A stretch of DNA of 64,000 nucleotides from Methylobacterium mesophilicum SR1.6/6 (GCF_000364445.2 NZ_CP043538.1:873611-937610), one strand, 5' to 3'; shown: positions 17,503 through 27,356, counted from the stretch's first letter. Notes: a model not told the origin generated them from the letters alone. Numbers and translations: made by a program.

Positions 17503-18813
17503 ATGAAGCGCTTCGTCTCGTCGCTGTTCGGGCAGGTGGTTGCCGCCCTGGTCCTCGGGATCGTCATCGGCATGGTCTGGCCCGGCTTCGCGGTGGCCCT
17601 CAAGCCGCTGGGCGACGCCTTCATCAAGCTCATCAAGATGGCGATCGCGCCGCTCGTCTTCGGCGTCGTCGTGCATGGGATCGTCGGAGCCGGTGACCTT
17701 CGGAAGGTCGGCCGCGTCGGCCTGAAGTCGCTGATCTACTTCGAGGCCGTGACGACCCTCGCCCTCGTGCTGGGTCTCGTCCTCGCCTATGTCTTCGCCC
17801 CCGGCCACGGCATGAACGTCGACGTCGCGTCCCTCGATGCCAAGGCGATCGCCGGCTACACCGACCGCGTCGGGCAAGTCACCGGGACGGTCGACTTCCT
17901 GATGAAGCTCGTGCCGACAACCTTCGTCGATGCCTTCGCCAAGGGTGACATCCTTCAGGTCCTCATCCTCGCGATCCTGTTCGGATCCGGCCTCTCCCTA
18001 CTCGGCGAGCGCGGCAAGCCGCTGGCCGAGAGCCTGGAGCGCATCACCGAAGTCCTGTTCCGGATCATCGGCTTCATCGTGAAGCTCGCGCCGCTCGGTG
18101 TGCTCGGCGCGGTGGCGTTCACGGTCGGCAAGTACGGCGTCGGCTCGCTGAAGCAGCTCGGCATGCTGGTCGCGCTGTTCTACGCGGGCGTCGCCTTCTT
18201 CGTCCTCGTGGTGCTCGGCGGCATCATGCGGCTCGCGGGCTTCAGCATCCTGAAGTTCCTGGCCTATCTCCGCGAGGAGCTGACGGTAGTGGCGGGCACG
18301 GCCTCCTCGGACAGCGTGCTGCCGCAGGTGATGCGCAAGCTGGAGCGCCTCGGCATCAAGGATTCGACCGTCGGCCTCGTGATCCCGACCGGCTACTCCT
18401 TCAACCTCGACGCCTTCTCGCTCTACCTGACCCTCGCCACGGTCTTCATCGCGCAGGCGACCAACACCGACCTCTCCTTCGGCCACCTGATGCTGATCCT
18501 CGGCATCGCGCTCCTGACATCGAAGGGCGCCCATGGCGTGCCGGGCTCCGCGATCGTCGTCCTCGCCGCGACGCTGTCGGCGGTGCCGGAGATCCCGGTG
18601 ATCGGGCTGGTGCTGGTCCTGTCGATCGATTGGTTCGTCGGCATCGCCCGGGCGCTGGGCAACCTGATCGGCAATTGCGTGGCGACGGTGGTGATCGCCG
18701 CCTGGGAGGGCGACATCGATCGGGCCCAGGCCCACCGGGTGCTCAACCGCGAGACGACGACCGACAGTGTCGAGATCCTCGAAGCGCCGGTCGCGGAACC
18801 CCGCATCGCCTGA
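17503..18813 (+). CDS. dctA: Dicarboxylate/amino-acid:cation symporter, DctA-like
   Basis: 436 residues, the DAACS family length, which imports C4-dicarboxylates or glutamate/aspartate with protons or sodium. Seen are the N-terminal SLFGQVVAALVLGIVIGMVW, the re-entrant serine-rich loop TASSDSVLPQVMRKLERLGI, the unwound-helix region VGLVIPTGYSFNLDAFSLYL and the second hairpin SKGAHGVPGSAIVVLAATL. GAGAAGG precedes the ATG. It is followed 28 bases later by allE in the same direction, so they probably form an operon. A role in organic-acid or ureide uptake is inferred from this pairing. Confidence 0.92.
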   Translation: MKRFVSSLFGQVVAALVLGIVIGMVWPGFAVALKPLGDAFIKLIKMAIAPLVFGVVVHGIVGAGDLRKVGRVGLKSLIYFEAVTTLALVLGLVLAYVFAPGHGMNVDVASLDAKAIAGYTDRVGQVTGTVDFLMKLVPTTFVDAFAKGDILQVLILAILFGSGLSLLGERGKPLAESLERITEVLFRIIGFIVKLAPLGVLGAVAFTVGKYGVGSLKQLGMLVALFYAGVAFFVLVVLGGIMRLAGFSILKFLAYLREELTVVAGTASSDSVLPQVMRKLERLGIKDSTVGLVIPTGYSFNLDAFSLYLTLATVFIAQATNTDLSFGHLMLILGIALLTSKGAHGVPGSAIVVLAATLSAVPEIPVIGLVLVLSIDWFVGIARALGNLIGNCVATVVIAAWEGDIDRAQAHRVLNRETTTDSVEILEAPVAEPRIA

Positions 18814-18841
18814 CGCGCCCGAGCCAACCTGGGAGACGCCG

Positions 18842-19678
18842 ATGACCGCGCCGCGCTACAACCCCGCCTGCGGGGGCCTTCCGCCGCAGACCGCCCTGAT
18901 GACCGGCCGGGCCGTGTTCACCGAGGCCTACGCGGTCATCCCGAAGGGCGTGATGAGCGACATCGTCACCAGCGTCCTGCCGTTCTGGACCGGTACGCGG
19001 ACCTGGATGCTGTCCCGGCCGCTCTCGGGCTTCTCGGAGACCTTCGCGCAGGCCCTGATGGAGATCGCCCCCGGCGGCGGCAGCGAGCAGCCCGAGCCGG
19101 ATCCCGAGGCCGAGGGCGTGCTCTTCGTGGTCGGCGGCCAGCTGCGGCTCGTCCTCGACGGGCGCGCGCACGCCCTGCGGCCCGGCAGCTACGCCTACCT
19201 CGCCCCCGGGGCGGCCTGGAGCCTGCGCAACGACGGCGGCGAGCCCGCCCGCGTCCACTGGGTCCGCAAGGCCTACGAGCGCGTGCCGGGCCTCGACGCG
19301 CCCCCGTCGTTCCTCGCCCACGAAGCCGACGTCACGCCCGCGGCGATGCCCGGTACGGACGGGGCCTGGGCCACCACCCGCTTCGTCGCCGCCGACGACG
19401 TGCGCCACGACATGCACGTCAACATCGTGACGCTGCGTCCGGGCGCCTCGATCCCGTTCGAGGAGACCCACGTCATGGAGCACGGGCTGTTCGTGCTGGA
19501 GGGCAAGGCGGTCTACCGGCTCAACCGCGACTGGGTCGAGGTCGAGGCCGGCGACTACATGTGGCTGCGCGCCTTCTGCCCCCAGGCCTGCTACGCCGGC
19601 GGACCGGGACCCTTCCGCTACCTCCTCTACAAGGACGTCAACCGCCACGCGGCACTCCGGCCCCGGACGGCCTTCTGA
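18842..19678 (+). CDS. allE: (S)-ureidoglycine aminohydrolase
   Basis: 278-residue bicupin that releases ammonia from (S)-ureidoglycine in the purine/allantoin breakdown pathway. The second cupin has the metal and substrate residues in FEETHVMEHGLFVLEGKAVY, and the family signature VEAGDYMWLRAFCPQACYAG is followed by FRYLLYKDVNRH. The first cupin (EGVLFVVGGQLRLVLDG) is degenerate in metal ligands, as usual. GGGAGACGCC precedes the ATG. Second gene after dctA. No allantoinase or allantoate amidohydrolase gene is adjacent, though a PuuE-like deacetylase lies 4.5 kb downstream. Confidence 0.9.
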   Translation: MTAPRYNPACGGLPPQTALMTGRAVFTEAYAVIPKGVMSDIVTSVLPFWTGTRTWMLSRPLSGFSETFAQALMEIAPGGGSEQPEPDPEAEGVLFVVGGQLRLVLDGRAHALRPGSYAYLAPGAAWSLRNDGGEPARVHWVRKAYERVPGLDAPPSFLAHEADVTPAAMPGTDGAWATTRFVAADDVRHDMHVNIVTLRPGASIPFEETHVMEHGLFVLEGKAVYRLNRDWVEVEAGDYMWLRAFCPQACYAGGPGPFRYLLYKDVNRHAALRPRTAF

Positions 19679-19872
19679 GCGGCCGGTCCGCGTCGGGCGA
19701 GATCCGCCACGTGGGGTTGCGCGCCTCGTGGCCCTGTTGCGGAGCGGCGAGGCCGCCGAGGCGCGCCCTGCCGGAACGCCGCCGCCCCCGTCGCCGCGCG
19801 ACGCGCGCTGGCACGATCGGCTGACGGCCTGAGAAACCCTGTCCCTGGTCGCGGCCCGGCGGCCCGGCCGGA

Positions 19873-20763
19873 TCAGGCGCCGAGCCGGAAGGCCGGCTCC
19901 AGCAGGCCGCGCGCGCCGACATCGACGAGGATCGTCCGGCCGTGCTCCGGGTCGGCGGCCCGGCCGGCCTCGTCCATGCCCTCGTAGGCGGACGTGACCA
20001 GCAGCCGGTCGAGGGCGCAACCCGCGAAGGTCGGGCAGGTCGGCTGCCGCATCGGCACCGGGACGGTGCGCACCCGCTCGCCCGCGGGGCTGTAGGCATC
20101 GAGGCAGCCGGCGCCGAAGCGCGCCGTCCAGATCAGGCCCTCGGCATCGACGGCGGCGCCGTCGATGCCGCCGTCGCCGCCGCGATGATCGAAGTGGGTT
20201 TCGGGCGGCCCCTTCGGCAGCCCGGTCCTGGGATCCAGCGCCACGCGGCGCAGCACGCCGACCTCGGTATCGACGAAGTAGCCGGTCGCGCCGTCCGGCG
20301 AGAAGCTGATGCCGCTCGGGACCGTCAGGCCGCCGAAGAGGCGGCGCACCCGCGTTCCGGCCACGTGGTAGATCGCGCCGCGCCCCCTGGCGGCGTCGCG
20401 GTCCATCGTGCCGATCCAGAGCGCCCCGCTGGGATGGACGCGGCCGTCATTGGAGCGGTTGCCGAGCATGTCCTCCTCGAGGGGACACAGCATCCGGATG
20501 TCCCCGTCGCGGATCGCCCGGACATAGAGCCCGTCCTCGGCCGAGAGCAGTTGATGCGCGCCGTCGATCGCCGCGATGTCGCTGACCTGGATGGGCAGGA
20601 CGTGGACCAGCGCCTTCTGGGCAGTGCCGACCGGCATCTCGAACAGGCGCGCCTCAAGGATGTCGACCCACCACGCCGTGTTCGTGCGCGGATCGTAGCT
20701 CGGTCCCTCGCCGAGGCGGCAACGGACCTGGCTGAGGATGCGGACGTGCTGCAGACAATCCAA
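19873..20763 (-). CDS. SMP-30/gluconolactonase (regucalcin-like) family protein
   Basis: 296 residues, a six-bladed propeller lactonase. Metal ligands are visible in RCRLGEGPSYDP (Glu), RSNDGRVHPSGALWIGTMD (Asn/Asp) and GGIDGAAVDAEGLIW (Asp). Relatives open sugar lactones such as gluconolactone or arabinolactone to the acid. There is no signal peptide, so it is cytoplasmic. It is transcribed alone, convergent with allE, and no sugar dehydrogenase gene is nearby to fix the substrate. Confidence 0.87.
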   Translation of the reverse strand: MDCLQHVRILSQVRCRLGEGPSYDPRTNTAWWVDILEARLFEMPVGTAQKALVHVLPIQVSDIAAIDGAHQLLSAEDGLYVRAIRDGDIRMLCPLEEDMLGNRSNDGRVHPSGALWIGTMDRDAARGRGAIYHVAGTRVRRLFGGLTVPSGISFSPDGATGYFVDTEVGVLRRVALDPRTGLPKGPPETHFDHRGGDGGIDGAAVDAEGLIWTARFGAGCLDAYSPAGERVRTVPVPMRQPTCPTFAGCALDRLLVTSAYEGMDEAGRAADPEHGRTILVDVGARGLLEPAFRLGA

Positions 20764-20817
20764 GAGATCAATCCCGTGCGTTCCGATCGGTGATCGTGGT
20801 GGATCTGCCGCGATGCC

Positions 20818-21069
20818 TCAGCACGCCCTGCAGATGCTGCCGAGGACGGCATCGAGGTCCTTCTGCCGCTGCGTGCGCTTGTCCGGATCGTGCCGGGGCG
20901 CGGCCGCCGCGCCTGGCGGCACCGTCTGCCCCACGGCAGACCGGTAGGGCGCGTTGATCGTCGTCTCGGGCCCGCCCCCCGTGCCCGTATAAGGCCCGGC
21001 GTGAGCCGCACCCATATACGCGAGCAGAGCCAGAATGACGGGCGGTGAACGGCGGCTCAGGCGGGGCAT
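20818..21069 (-). CDS. Small exported hypothetical protein
   Basis: 83 residues starting at an ATG with GGAGGATC upstream. The N terminus (RRSPPVILALLAYMGAAHA) is a signal peptide, leaving a short mature polypeptide rich in Gly, Pro, Ala and Arg and ending with two cysteines (GSICRAC). A longer in-frame reading from 21288 would hide the signal peptide and is rejected. No family recognised. The 492 bases to the next gene (21070-21561) show no convincing gene or repeat. Confidence 0.55.
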   Translation of the reverse strand: MPRLSRRSPPVILALLAYMGAAHAGPYTGTGGGPETTINAPYRSAVGQTVPPGAAAAPRHDPDKRTQRQKDLDAVLGSICRAC

Positions 21070-21561
21070 TTCGAGATCCTCCTCCGATCCATTCGCATCC
21101 TGTGTGAGCCCTGCAGATCCATGACCTTGAGCATCATCGTCCGGCGGGGCGGCATCGCGGCCGCGCTCAATCAGGACCGGTCTTCGTCGATCCTCCGCAA
21201 GTCCAATACAGATCATTCGGCTGATCTGTGCTCTCATCGAACGGTGTGAGCCATTATTGTCCTTCGCGACGTGCCGCCGCGCACCCACCGCCGTGGATTA
21301 AAGTTCGGCCCTCGCCCGGCCGCACGCCCCTCAACCCGGAATGAAGCCTCGACGGACCGCGCGGGCAGGAGCGGGGGCAATCGAATGCTGGCCTGCCGGC
21401 GCCGTTCACCTTCGCGACGGCCGCCGACAACCTCGTGCGTCCGCCGGGGCTCATGGCCCCATCCGCCGCTTGGGCGGGCGCCTGCAGGCCCCGGGCTCGC
21501 GGCCGGGCCTCATGAACCGGCCCTGGAGCCGCGCCCGGCGGCCTCGCGATCGGGCGCGATT

Positions 21562-22737
21562 CTAGACCGCGGCCCGCGAGACGACCCGGGTCTCGCGGTA
21601 CCCGCGAAACTCGTAGACCACGCCGGCCCAGATGAGGCTGCGCGAGAGCAGGGTGCTCCAGGCGGAGGCGGCGTGCAGCGCGATCCAGGCCGGCGCGAGC
21701 CAGCGCACGGCGGCATCGGCGTTGCCGCGATAGGCCGCGGCCGCCTCGCCGTCGAACGCCTTGCGGACGATCATCAGGCGGACCGAGGCCCGCGCCTGAC
21801 CCAGGAGGAAAGCCAGGACGAGCGCGACCAGGGCGAACCGATCCCCGGACAGCGCCAGCCCGAGGGCGCTCGCGCCCGCGACCAGGAACAGGGCGGTCAT
21901 GGCGGCCCCGATCCACCAGACCGCCGGCAGGTACCAGCGGACGAACTTGTACTGGCGACGCCCGAACGCGAACGCGGAGCGGTAGCTGTGCTCGACCGGC
22001 GAGGCGACGATCAGGCTCCGTGGCGTCAGCAGGCGCAGCCGATGCTCGCGCAGGATCCGGCTGAGGTGCACGTCGTCGACGATGGAACCCCGCCAGCGGT
22101 CACGCAGGCCGATCCGCTCGATCGTGGTCCAGCGCAGCGCGCAGGTTCCGCCCCAGACCACGTCGAAGACCCGGACCGCCCCCACCAGGGAGTTGGTGGC
22201 GGCCGCGGCGAGGGCGCTCGGCACGTCGCCGCGCACCGGCAGCAGCCAGCGATGGCCGGTGACCACGTCGATGTCGCCGCGGGTGAGGGGCTCGACGAGG
22301 CGCAGCAGCCAGTCCGGCGCGGGCCGCGTATCGGCGTCGATGAACGCAACGATCTCGTCGCTGCCGTCGAGCCGGTCGAGGACGTGGAGCAGGTTATGGA
22401 TCTTCTGGCCCTCGTCCACCGCGAGGCCGGCCACCGCGATCGACAGGGGCGCGCCGGGTCCCGCCGACGCCTGCCGCAGGACCGGGAGCGCCGCGTCGGT
22501 CTCCGCCTCGACCACGGCGACGATGCGGTAGTGCCCGTACTGCTGGGCCCGCAGGCGTGCGACGAAGTCCGCGAGGTGCCGATTGGAGCCCTTGACCGGC
22601 GCGATGACGACGACCCGCGGCTCGCGCGCGAGGTCCACCCGGTTCCCGATGCCGCGCTGGAACTGCCAGGCCATGTACACCGCTCCGGCCAGCAGCGTGA
22701 GCCAGAGTGCGATCAGGCCATGCATGAAGAACGCCAT
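21562..22737 (-). CDS. Membrane glycosyltransferase family 2 (ceramide-glucosyltransferase-like)
   Basis: 391 residues. An N-terminal membrane helix (GLIALWLTLLAGAVYMAW) anchors a GT-A catalytic domain: VVVIAPVKGSNRHLADFVAR, the metal-binding EIVAFIDADTRPAPDWL, DDVHLSRILREHRL (general base region) and the processive-type RRQYKFVRWY. Several C-terminal helices follow. This layout matches GT21/HpnI-like enzymes that glycosylate a lipid acceptor at the inner membrane. The ATG at 22737 begins the membrane helix; upstream residues look unconserved. Isolated, divergent from the UDP-glucuronate decarboxylase gene, which could supply UDP-xylose; that link is speculation. Confidence 0.8.
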   Translation of the reverse strand: MAFFMHGLIALWLTLLAGAVYMAWQFQRGIGNRVDLAREPRVVVIAPVKGSNRHLADFVARLRAQQYGHYRIVAVVEAETDAALPVLRQASAGPGAPLSIAVAGLAVDEGQKIHNLLHVLDRLDGSDEIVAFIDADTRPAPDWLLRLVEPLTRGDIDVVTGHRWLLPVRGDVPSALAAAATNSLVGAVRVFDVVWGGTCALRWTTIERIGLRDRWRGSIVDDVHLSRILREHRLRLLTPRSLIVASPVEHSYRSAFAFGRRQYKFVRWYLPAVWWIGAAMTALFLVAGASALGLALSGDRFALVALVLAFLLGQARASVRLMIVRKAFDGEAAAAYRGNADAAVRWLAPAWIALHAASAWSTLLSRSLIWAGVVYEFRGYRETRVVSRAAV

Positions 22738-23174
22738 GACGTTGTTGCCCCTCGGCAAGACGGGGCGGCGCGGCGCCCCTCCCATCGCCGGGTCCGCTTA
22801 ACGAGAAAATCGGATCCCGTCTTCGCCGACTGCGTCCGATAGGGAGAGTTCCGGCGGCTTAATCAATCTTCCGGCGCCAATGTGCCCGAATTGCACCGAC
22901 GCCGCGCCGAAAGAAACTATCGGGAAGGCCCGCCGAGCCGTGCGGCCGCACGGCCCGGCCGCAGGTCCGCTCGTCCGTGGCGGCGGCTCGCACGGGGGAG
23001 GTCGATCCTCCGGTCGCCGCAGGCTGTCGCGGACGATCGGTCCGGACCCGTCCGCGACCTTGACGCTGCAAGTGCCGCAATCTATTTTTGATTGCGCTTG
23101 TCCAATATCCGCATACACATGAAGAAGCATTCGCGGATGCGGCAAGGATAGATCGACCGCGGAGATACATATCC
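22738..23174. other. Intergenic region with one hairpin
   Basis: 437 bases between two divergent genes for sugar metabolism. It contains the inverted repeat GTCGCGGAC (23026-23034) with GTCCGCGAC (23050-23058), and an AT-richer stretch around 23080-23130 that may hold the promoter of the downstream gene. No protein gene is convincing. Confidence 0.45.
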
Positions 23175-24122
23175 TTGCCATACGGCGACACGAAGCGCGT
23201 CCTGGTCACCGGCGGGGCAGGATTCATCGGTTCACATCTCTGCGAGCGACTGCTCGCCCAGGGCCACGACGTCCTGTGCGTCGATAATTTCTTCACGGGG
23301 CGGCGGCGGAACATCGCCCACCTGCTCGGCGATCCCCGCTTCGAGGTCCTGCGCCACGACGTGACGTTCCCCCTCTATGTCGAGGTGGACGAGATCTACA
23401 ACCTCGCCTGTCCGGCCTCGCCGATCCACTATCAGCACGATCCCGTCCAGACGACGAAGACGAGCGTCATCGGGGCGATCAACATGCTCGGTCTCGCGAA
23501 GCGGCTGCGCGCGAAGATCTTCCAGGCCTCGACCTCCGAGGTGTACGGCGACCCCGAGGTGCACCCGCAGCCGGAAGCGTACTGGGGACGCGTCAACCCG
23601 ATCGGCTTCCGCTCGTGCTACGATGAGGGGAAGCGCTGCGCCGAGACGTTGTTCTTCGATTACCACCGGCAGCACAGGCTGGAGATCAAGGTCGCGCGCA
23701 TCTTCAACACCTACGGCCCGCGGATGCACCCGAACGACGGGCGCGTCGTGTCGAACCTCGTCGTCCAGGCGCTGCGGGGCGCGGACATCACGCTCTACGG
23801 CGACGGGGAGCAGACCCGGTCCTTCTGCTACGTCGACGACCTCGTGGACGGGATCGTCCGACTAATGGGAAGCGGGCCCGAGCTGACGGGGCCGGTCAAC
23901 ATCGGGAATCCGAGCGAGTTCACGATCCGGCAATTGGCCGATCTGGTGATCGACCTGACCGGCTCGCGCTCCCGCATCGTTCAGCGGCCGCTCCCCCCCG
24001 ACGACCCGCGCCAGCGCCGCCCGGACATCACGAAGGCCAGAGCCCTGCTGGGCTGGGAACCCACCGTGTCCGTCCGGGATGGGCTGGAACGGACGATCGC
24101 CTATTTCCGGGACCTGGGCTGA
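23175..24122 (+). CDS. UDP-glucuronate decarboxylase (UDP-xylose synthase), SDR family
   Basis: 315 residues, the usual bacterial UXS size; converts UDP-glucuronate to UDP-xylose in the cytoplasm using bound NAD. Motifs are [20 protein letters not shown] (NAD fold), [20 protein letters not shown] (UXS signature), [17 protein letters not shown] and the catalytic Tyr-Lys in [13 protein letters not shown], then [18 protein letters not shown]. Start taken as TTG 23175, with GGAG ten bases upstream and the family N terminus immediately after; a TTG further up would add 29 unconserved residues. It is followed 59 bases later by the deacetylase gene. Confidence 0.9.
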   Translation: MPYGDTKRVLVTGGAGFIGSHLCERLLAQGHDVLCVDNFFTGRRRNIAHLLGDPRFEVLRHDVTFPLYVEVDEIYNLACPASPIHYQHDPVQTTKTSVIGAINMLGLAKRLRAKIFQASTSEVYGDPEVHPQPEAYWGRVNPIGFRSCYDEGKRCAETLFFDYHRQHRLEIKVARIFNTYGPRMHPNDGRVVSNLVVQALRGADITLYGDGEQTRSFCYVDDLVDGIVRLMGSGPELTGPVNIGNPSEFTIRQLADLVIDLTGSRSRIVQRPLPPDDPRQRRPDITKARALLGWEPTVSVRDGLERTIAYFRDLG

Positions 24123-24181
24123 CGGCCGGCGACAGGGGATGGACCGCCGCCCGTGGCGGTGCGGCGGAACGGGGACACAGT

Positions 24182-25072
24182 ATGGATACGGATGCGGGCC
24201 ACGGCCGCTACAGGTACAGCGCCCTGCCGGACCGCCCGGTCTTCGACTGGCCGCGGGGAAAGCGGCTCGCCGTCTATATCGGGCTGAACCTGGAGACCTT
24301 CGCGTTCGGCGCGGGCCTGGGCGCGGAGCTGGCGCCGGGGGGCCCGCAGCCGGACGTGCTCAACTACGCGTGGCGGGACTGGGGCAACCGGGTCGGCGCT
24401 TGGCGGATCGCCGCGATGCTGGACGCACTGGCCATGCCGGCGAGCGTGCTCGTCAACAGCAACCTCTACCGGGACTGCCCCGGGCTGATCGAGGCATTCC
24501 GCGCCCGCGGCGACGAGATCGTCGCCCACGGGCGGACCAACGCGGAGCGGCAGGGCACCCTCGACGAGGCCGCGGAGCGGGCGCTGATCGCTGAGACGAC
24601 GGCGGCGATCGCCGCGCGGGAGGGACGGCAGCCGGCCGGCTGGCTCGGGCCATGGATCTCGCAGTCGCGGGTGACGCCCGACCTCCTGGCCGAGGCCGGC
24701 TACCGCTATCTGCTCGACTGGGACCACGACGACCAGCCGACCTGGTTCGCGACCCGCGGCGGCGGTCGCATCCTGTCTGTGCCCTATCCGCAGGAACTCA
24801 ACGATATCCCCGCCGTCGTGGCCCGCAAGGAGACGGGCCGCCAGTTCGCCGACGCCATCGCGGACGCCTTCGACGAGATGCTGGAGCAGGCGCAGGCCGC
24901 GCCCCTCGTCATGGGAATCGCGCTCCATCCCTACATTGTCGGGCGCCCGCACCGGCTGCGACCCCTGCGCCAGGCGCTGGAGCGCATCGCGAAGCGCCGG
25001 GCCGATATCTGGCTCACGACCGCGGGCGCCGTCGCCGACCACATCGTGGCCCAGACGGCCGAGCCGCGCTGA
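24182..25072 (+). CDS. Polysaccharide deacetylase family protein, PuuE (allantoinase)-like subgroup
   Basis: 296 residues of the NodB-homology fold. The N-terminal RGKRLAVYIGLNLETFAFG and WRDWGNRVGAWRIAAMLDAL, together with GDEIVAHGRTNAERQGTLDE, resemble the PuuE/putative urate-catabolism subgroup rather than chitin or peptidoglycan deacetylases. The second metal-type motif is ALHPYIVGRPHRLRPL. There is no signal peptide, so it is cytoplasmic, which also argues against wall deacetylation. With allE nearby, a role in hydrolysing allantoin or a related amide is plausible but unproven. Confidence 0.75.
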   Translation: MDTDAGHGRYRYSALPDRPVFDWPRGKRLAVYIGLNLETFAFGAGLGAELAPGGPQPDVLNYAWRDWGNRVGAWRIAAMLDALAMPASVLVNSNLYRDCPGLIEAFRARGDEIVAHGRTNAERQGTLDEAAERALIAETTAAIAAREGRQPAGWLGPWISQSRVTPDLLAEAGYRYLLDWDHDDQPTWFATRGGGRILSVPYPQELNDIPAVVARKETGRQFADAIADAFDEMLEQAQAAPLVMGIALHPYIVGRPHRLRPLRQALERIAKRRADIWLTTAGAVADHIVAQTAEPR

Positions 25073-25158
25073 CGCAGCGCTTCCAGTGGAACAACCCGGC
25101 GCTCCTCACCGCACCGTCATGGCGGGGACGGGGACGGGAACCTGGCCGCGCGGCGCCG

Positions 25159-25746
25159 TCAGCACCCCGAGCAGATGGGTCGCGCGGCGTCCTGCCCCCC
25201 CTTCAAGAGGGCGCTCATGGCCGCATCGCGATCGTAGGTCGCCGGAGACCCGGTCGAGGTCAGGGACCGGTCGGCCGCAACCCCCCTGGCGTTCGACACG
25301 GCAGACATCGTCACGGTGTCGGCGCCGGTCATTCGGGTGGACCGCGACGCCAGGATCGACCGTTCCGTCAGATTCTCCGGGTGCAGGGCCTTCCACGCCA
25401 TGCGGGTGCGCGTCGACGCATCGAGAACCGCCGAGGGGTTCGAGCCGCCCTGGCCCGTGTCGGCCTCCTGCAGCTTCGGCATGCCGGGGATGACGACCGG
25501 AGTCAGAACGGGAGGGGCCGAGACGGGGGATGCGGTGACGGGGGATGCGGTGACGGGAGCGGCCAGACCGACGTCACCTTCGGCCGGCCGTGCCGCCGAT
25601 CCGGCGCTCTGAACTGCGACGGGCTGAGGGCCGGCCGGTGCCGCCGACGGCAGGGCGCTGTAGGCGGTCGGCCCCATCGGCAGATGTGAACATGCGCCCG
25701 ACGTCAGCAACACCGCCGCGAGAGTTCCGATCCGTTTTAGAGTCAT
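25159..25746 (-). CDS. Putative lipoprotein, Pro/Ala-rich
   Basis: 195 residues from MTLKRIGTLAAVLLTSGAC, a lipoprotein-like signal (the lipobox is imperfect, Ser at -3). A low-complexity linker contains short tandem repeats (VTASPVTASPVSAPPV, encoded by GATGCGGTGACGGGG units at about 25525-25565). A more ordered C-terminal part has ASTRTRMAWKALHPENLTER and YDRDAAMSALLKGGQDAAR, and the chain ends CSGC. Likely an outer- or inner-membrane anchored protein of unknown role. An alternative ATG 27 bases upstream is possible. Confidence 0.55.
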   Translation of the reverse strand: MTLKRIGTLAAVLLTSGACSHLPMGPTAYSALPSAAPAGPQPVAVQSAGSAARPAEGDVGLAAPVTASPVTASPVSAPPVLTPVVIPGMPKLQEADTGQGGSNPSAVLDASTRTRMAWKALHPENLTERSILASRSTRMTGADTVTMSAVSNARGVAADRSLTSTGSPATYDRDAAMSALLKGGQDAARPICSGC

Positions 25747-26823
25747 AGCCGCTCTCGTGCCGCGCTCGGCCATTCTAGCCAAGCTTGAGCTTAGCCATAT
25801 CAGTCTTCGGCACGCGAAGTCCAATCACTGCCGCCGCCCGCGAGCGGGCATGATTGTGTCTGATCCGTTTCAACAGAGACTGTTGGTGCCCCGTCGGCGA
25901 GAGGCAGGTATCGATCTATCGTCTTGTCGGCGCACGATCGAAATTAATCCAACATGATTTGATCTTAACATTTGAATAAGCGTGGCACACGGAAATAAAG
26001 AGACAAATATCGCCTCTGATACGGTGATTGGATCAACGATTCCGAGCTTGCGCGCGTCGGGTCGCGCCGCAACGGACGTGAAGCGAGGGGCTCGGCAGAC
26101 TCTAACCCGACCCGCACCCGTGCCCGGAGACCTCAATCAAGCGCCTGCGCGACATCGACGGTGTTGCCTGATCAAGCAGATCGGGTCCCGGCGGCATCGG
26201 CGTGCTGTATTTCTTCAAGCCCCACGCCCCTCCCGTCTTGGAAGCCTGAGGGGCCGAGCCGCTGTACCGGCGGGGTGCGCGCGGCGGCGATGAGTCCGGA
26301 ATGGCCGCGGCTGTGTCTTTCCAGAGACAGGCGCGCCGACGTGCTCGGACAGCCCGGCCGGACGTCGGGCTCGGCCTCGCGGGGCGGACCTGCGGGCGGT
26401 ACGCGCGCCGTCCGGACAGGCTCCGGCAGCCCCCGAAATATAGCCGGCGCAGAAGCCCGACGTGTCGTACCGCTGATCGACGATGGGGTCGTATCCGACC
26501 CACAGGCGTAGCCTCCGATCTCATCAATGTGCGAGTTGGGCCGATACGCAATGCAGCTTGAGAGGCAGGGGGCCTGCGGCCATTCAGCGATCGCCGACAG
26601 CGCGGCGGCACTTGCTTTGGGTTCAGGGCGCGGGCCTTCGGAATGGAGATTTGAAATTTAAGTTACGTCTCTCCAAGAGCATACACCCTGGACCCTACGC
26701 ATATCATTCCCCTCACAGCACAGTTACAACACGCGCAGTGGTCGCTCAAGGTCTGCGACGCAGCCATGCATGGAGAGGTCGATGACGCGGCCGGCTCCGC
26801 GCAAGCCCGGAGGCACGGATCCA
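25747..26823. other. Gene-poor stretch
   Basis: About 1.1 kb. The first 300 bases are unusually AT-rich for this genome (around 25920-26030). The rest has high GC but only arginine/proline-rich open frames on both strands without ribosome sites or recognisable motifs. I see no gene, IS or clear repeat; it may be a decayed mobile region given the IS3 remnant 1.3 kb on. Confidence 0.4.
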
Positions 26824-27138
26824 TTACGCAGCTCGGAGCCGGATCTCATCGACAGGTTCGATCCGCGATCGGGTGAACAGGTCGAGGCCGACTTTCGGCC
26901 CTGCGGCCTTCAGGAGAGTTGCCTCATCGCAGGTTCGAGCGACCTGAAGGCCGAGCTCCTCCAGGCGCGCATGCGCCGCACAGTAGGTGGCGATCCGAGC
27001 CCGGCCATAGACCGGCATATTGGAGAGGAGGCGATCACGCTCTCCGGGGTCCGCTTTGAAGAGGGAGGCGATCAACTCGATCGGAATGGGGTAGTTCGCC
27101 AGGGCTCCCGGATGCGGTCGGTTTCCATCGAGCGCCAT
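26824..27138 (-). CDS. Hypothetical protein (104 residues)
   Basis: A soluble protein with balanced composition (ANYPIPIELIASLFKADPGE, then RARIATYCAAHARLEELGLQ), probably helical. No domain recognised. Its ATG follows directly on a perfect hairpin (27143-27171), leaving little room for a conventional ribosome binding site, so expression may depend on that structure. It is encoded opposite a longer arginine-rich frame that looks like a shadow. Confidence 0.5.
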   Translation of the reverse strand: MALDGNRPHPGALANYPIPIELIASLFKADPGERDRLLSNMPVYGRARIATYCAAHARLEELGLQVARTCDEATLLKAAGPKVGLDLFTRSRIEPVDEIRLRAA

Positions 27139-27142
27139 GGCT

Positions 27143-27171
27143 GCCTCGCTGCTTCGAAGATGCAGCGAGGC
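27143..27171 (-). promoter_or_regulatory. Perfect hairpin immediately upstream of a start codon
   Basis: Ten-base arms GCCTCGCTGC and GCAGCGAGGC around a nine-base loop, ending four bases before the ATG at 27138 on the minus strand. In a transcript it would cover the ribosome-binding region, so it could control translation; it could equally be a small palindromic repeat. Confidence 0.4.
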
Positions 27172-27356
27172 TCAGCGATCATGGTTAACGATCGGTTGGG
27201 ATCCGCGATGGCGAAGATCGGTAGCAATGGGACGGGCAGGACGTTGAGCCCGTGGCGCATCCGTGGATCTCCGGCCCGGCGACCGCAACACCCAAGGGTG
27301 ACCGGGATCATCGTGGGCCGAGGCGCGTTCGGACTCGATCGGGCCCGGGAGCGACG

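Noticed and set aside
26102..26611. Arginine/proline-rich frame in the gene-poor stretch
   Set aside because: No homology motif, no ribosome site; equal-looking frames occur on the opposite strand.
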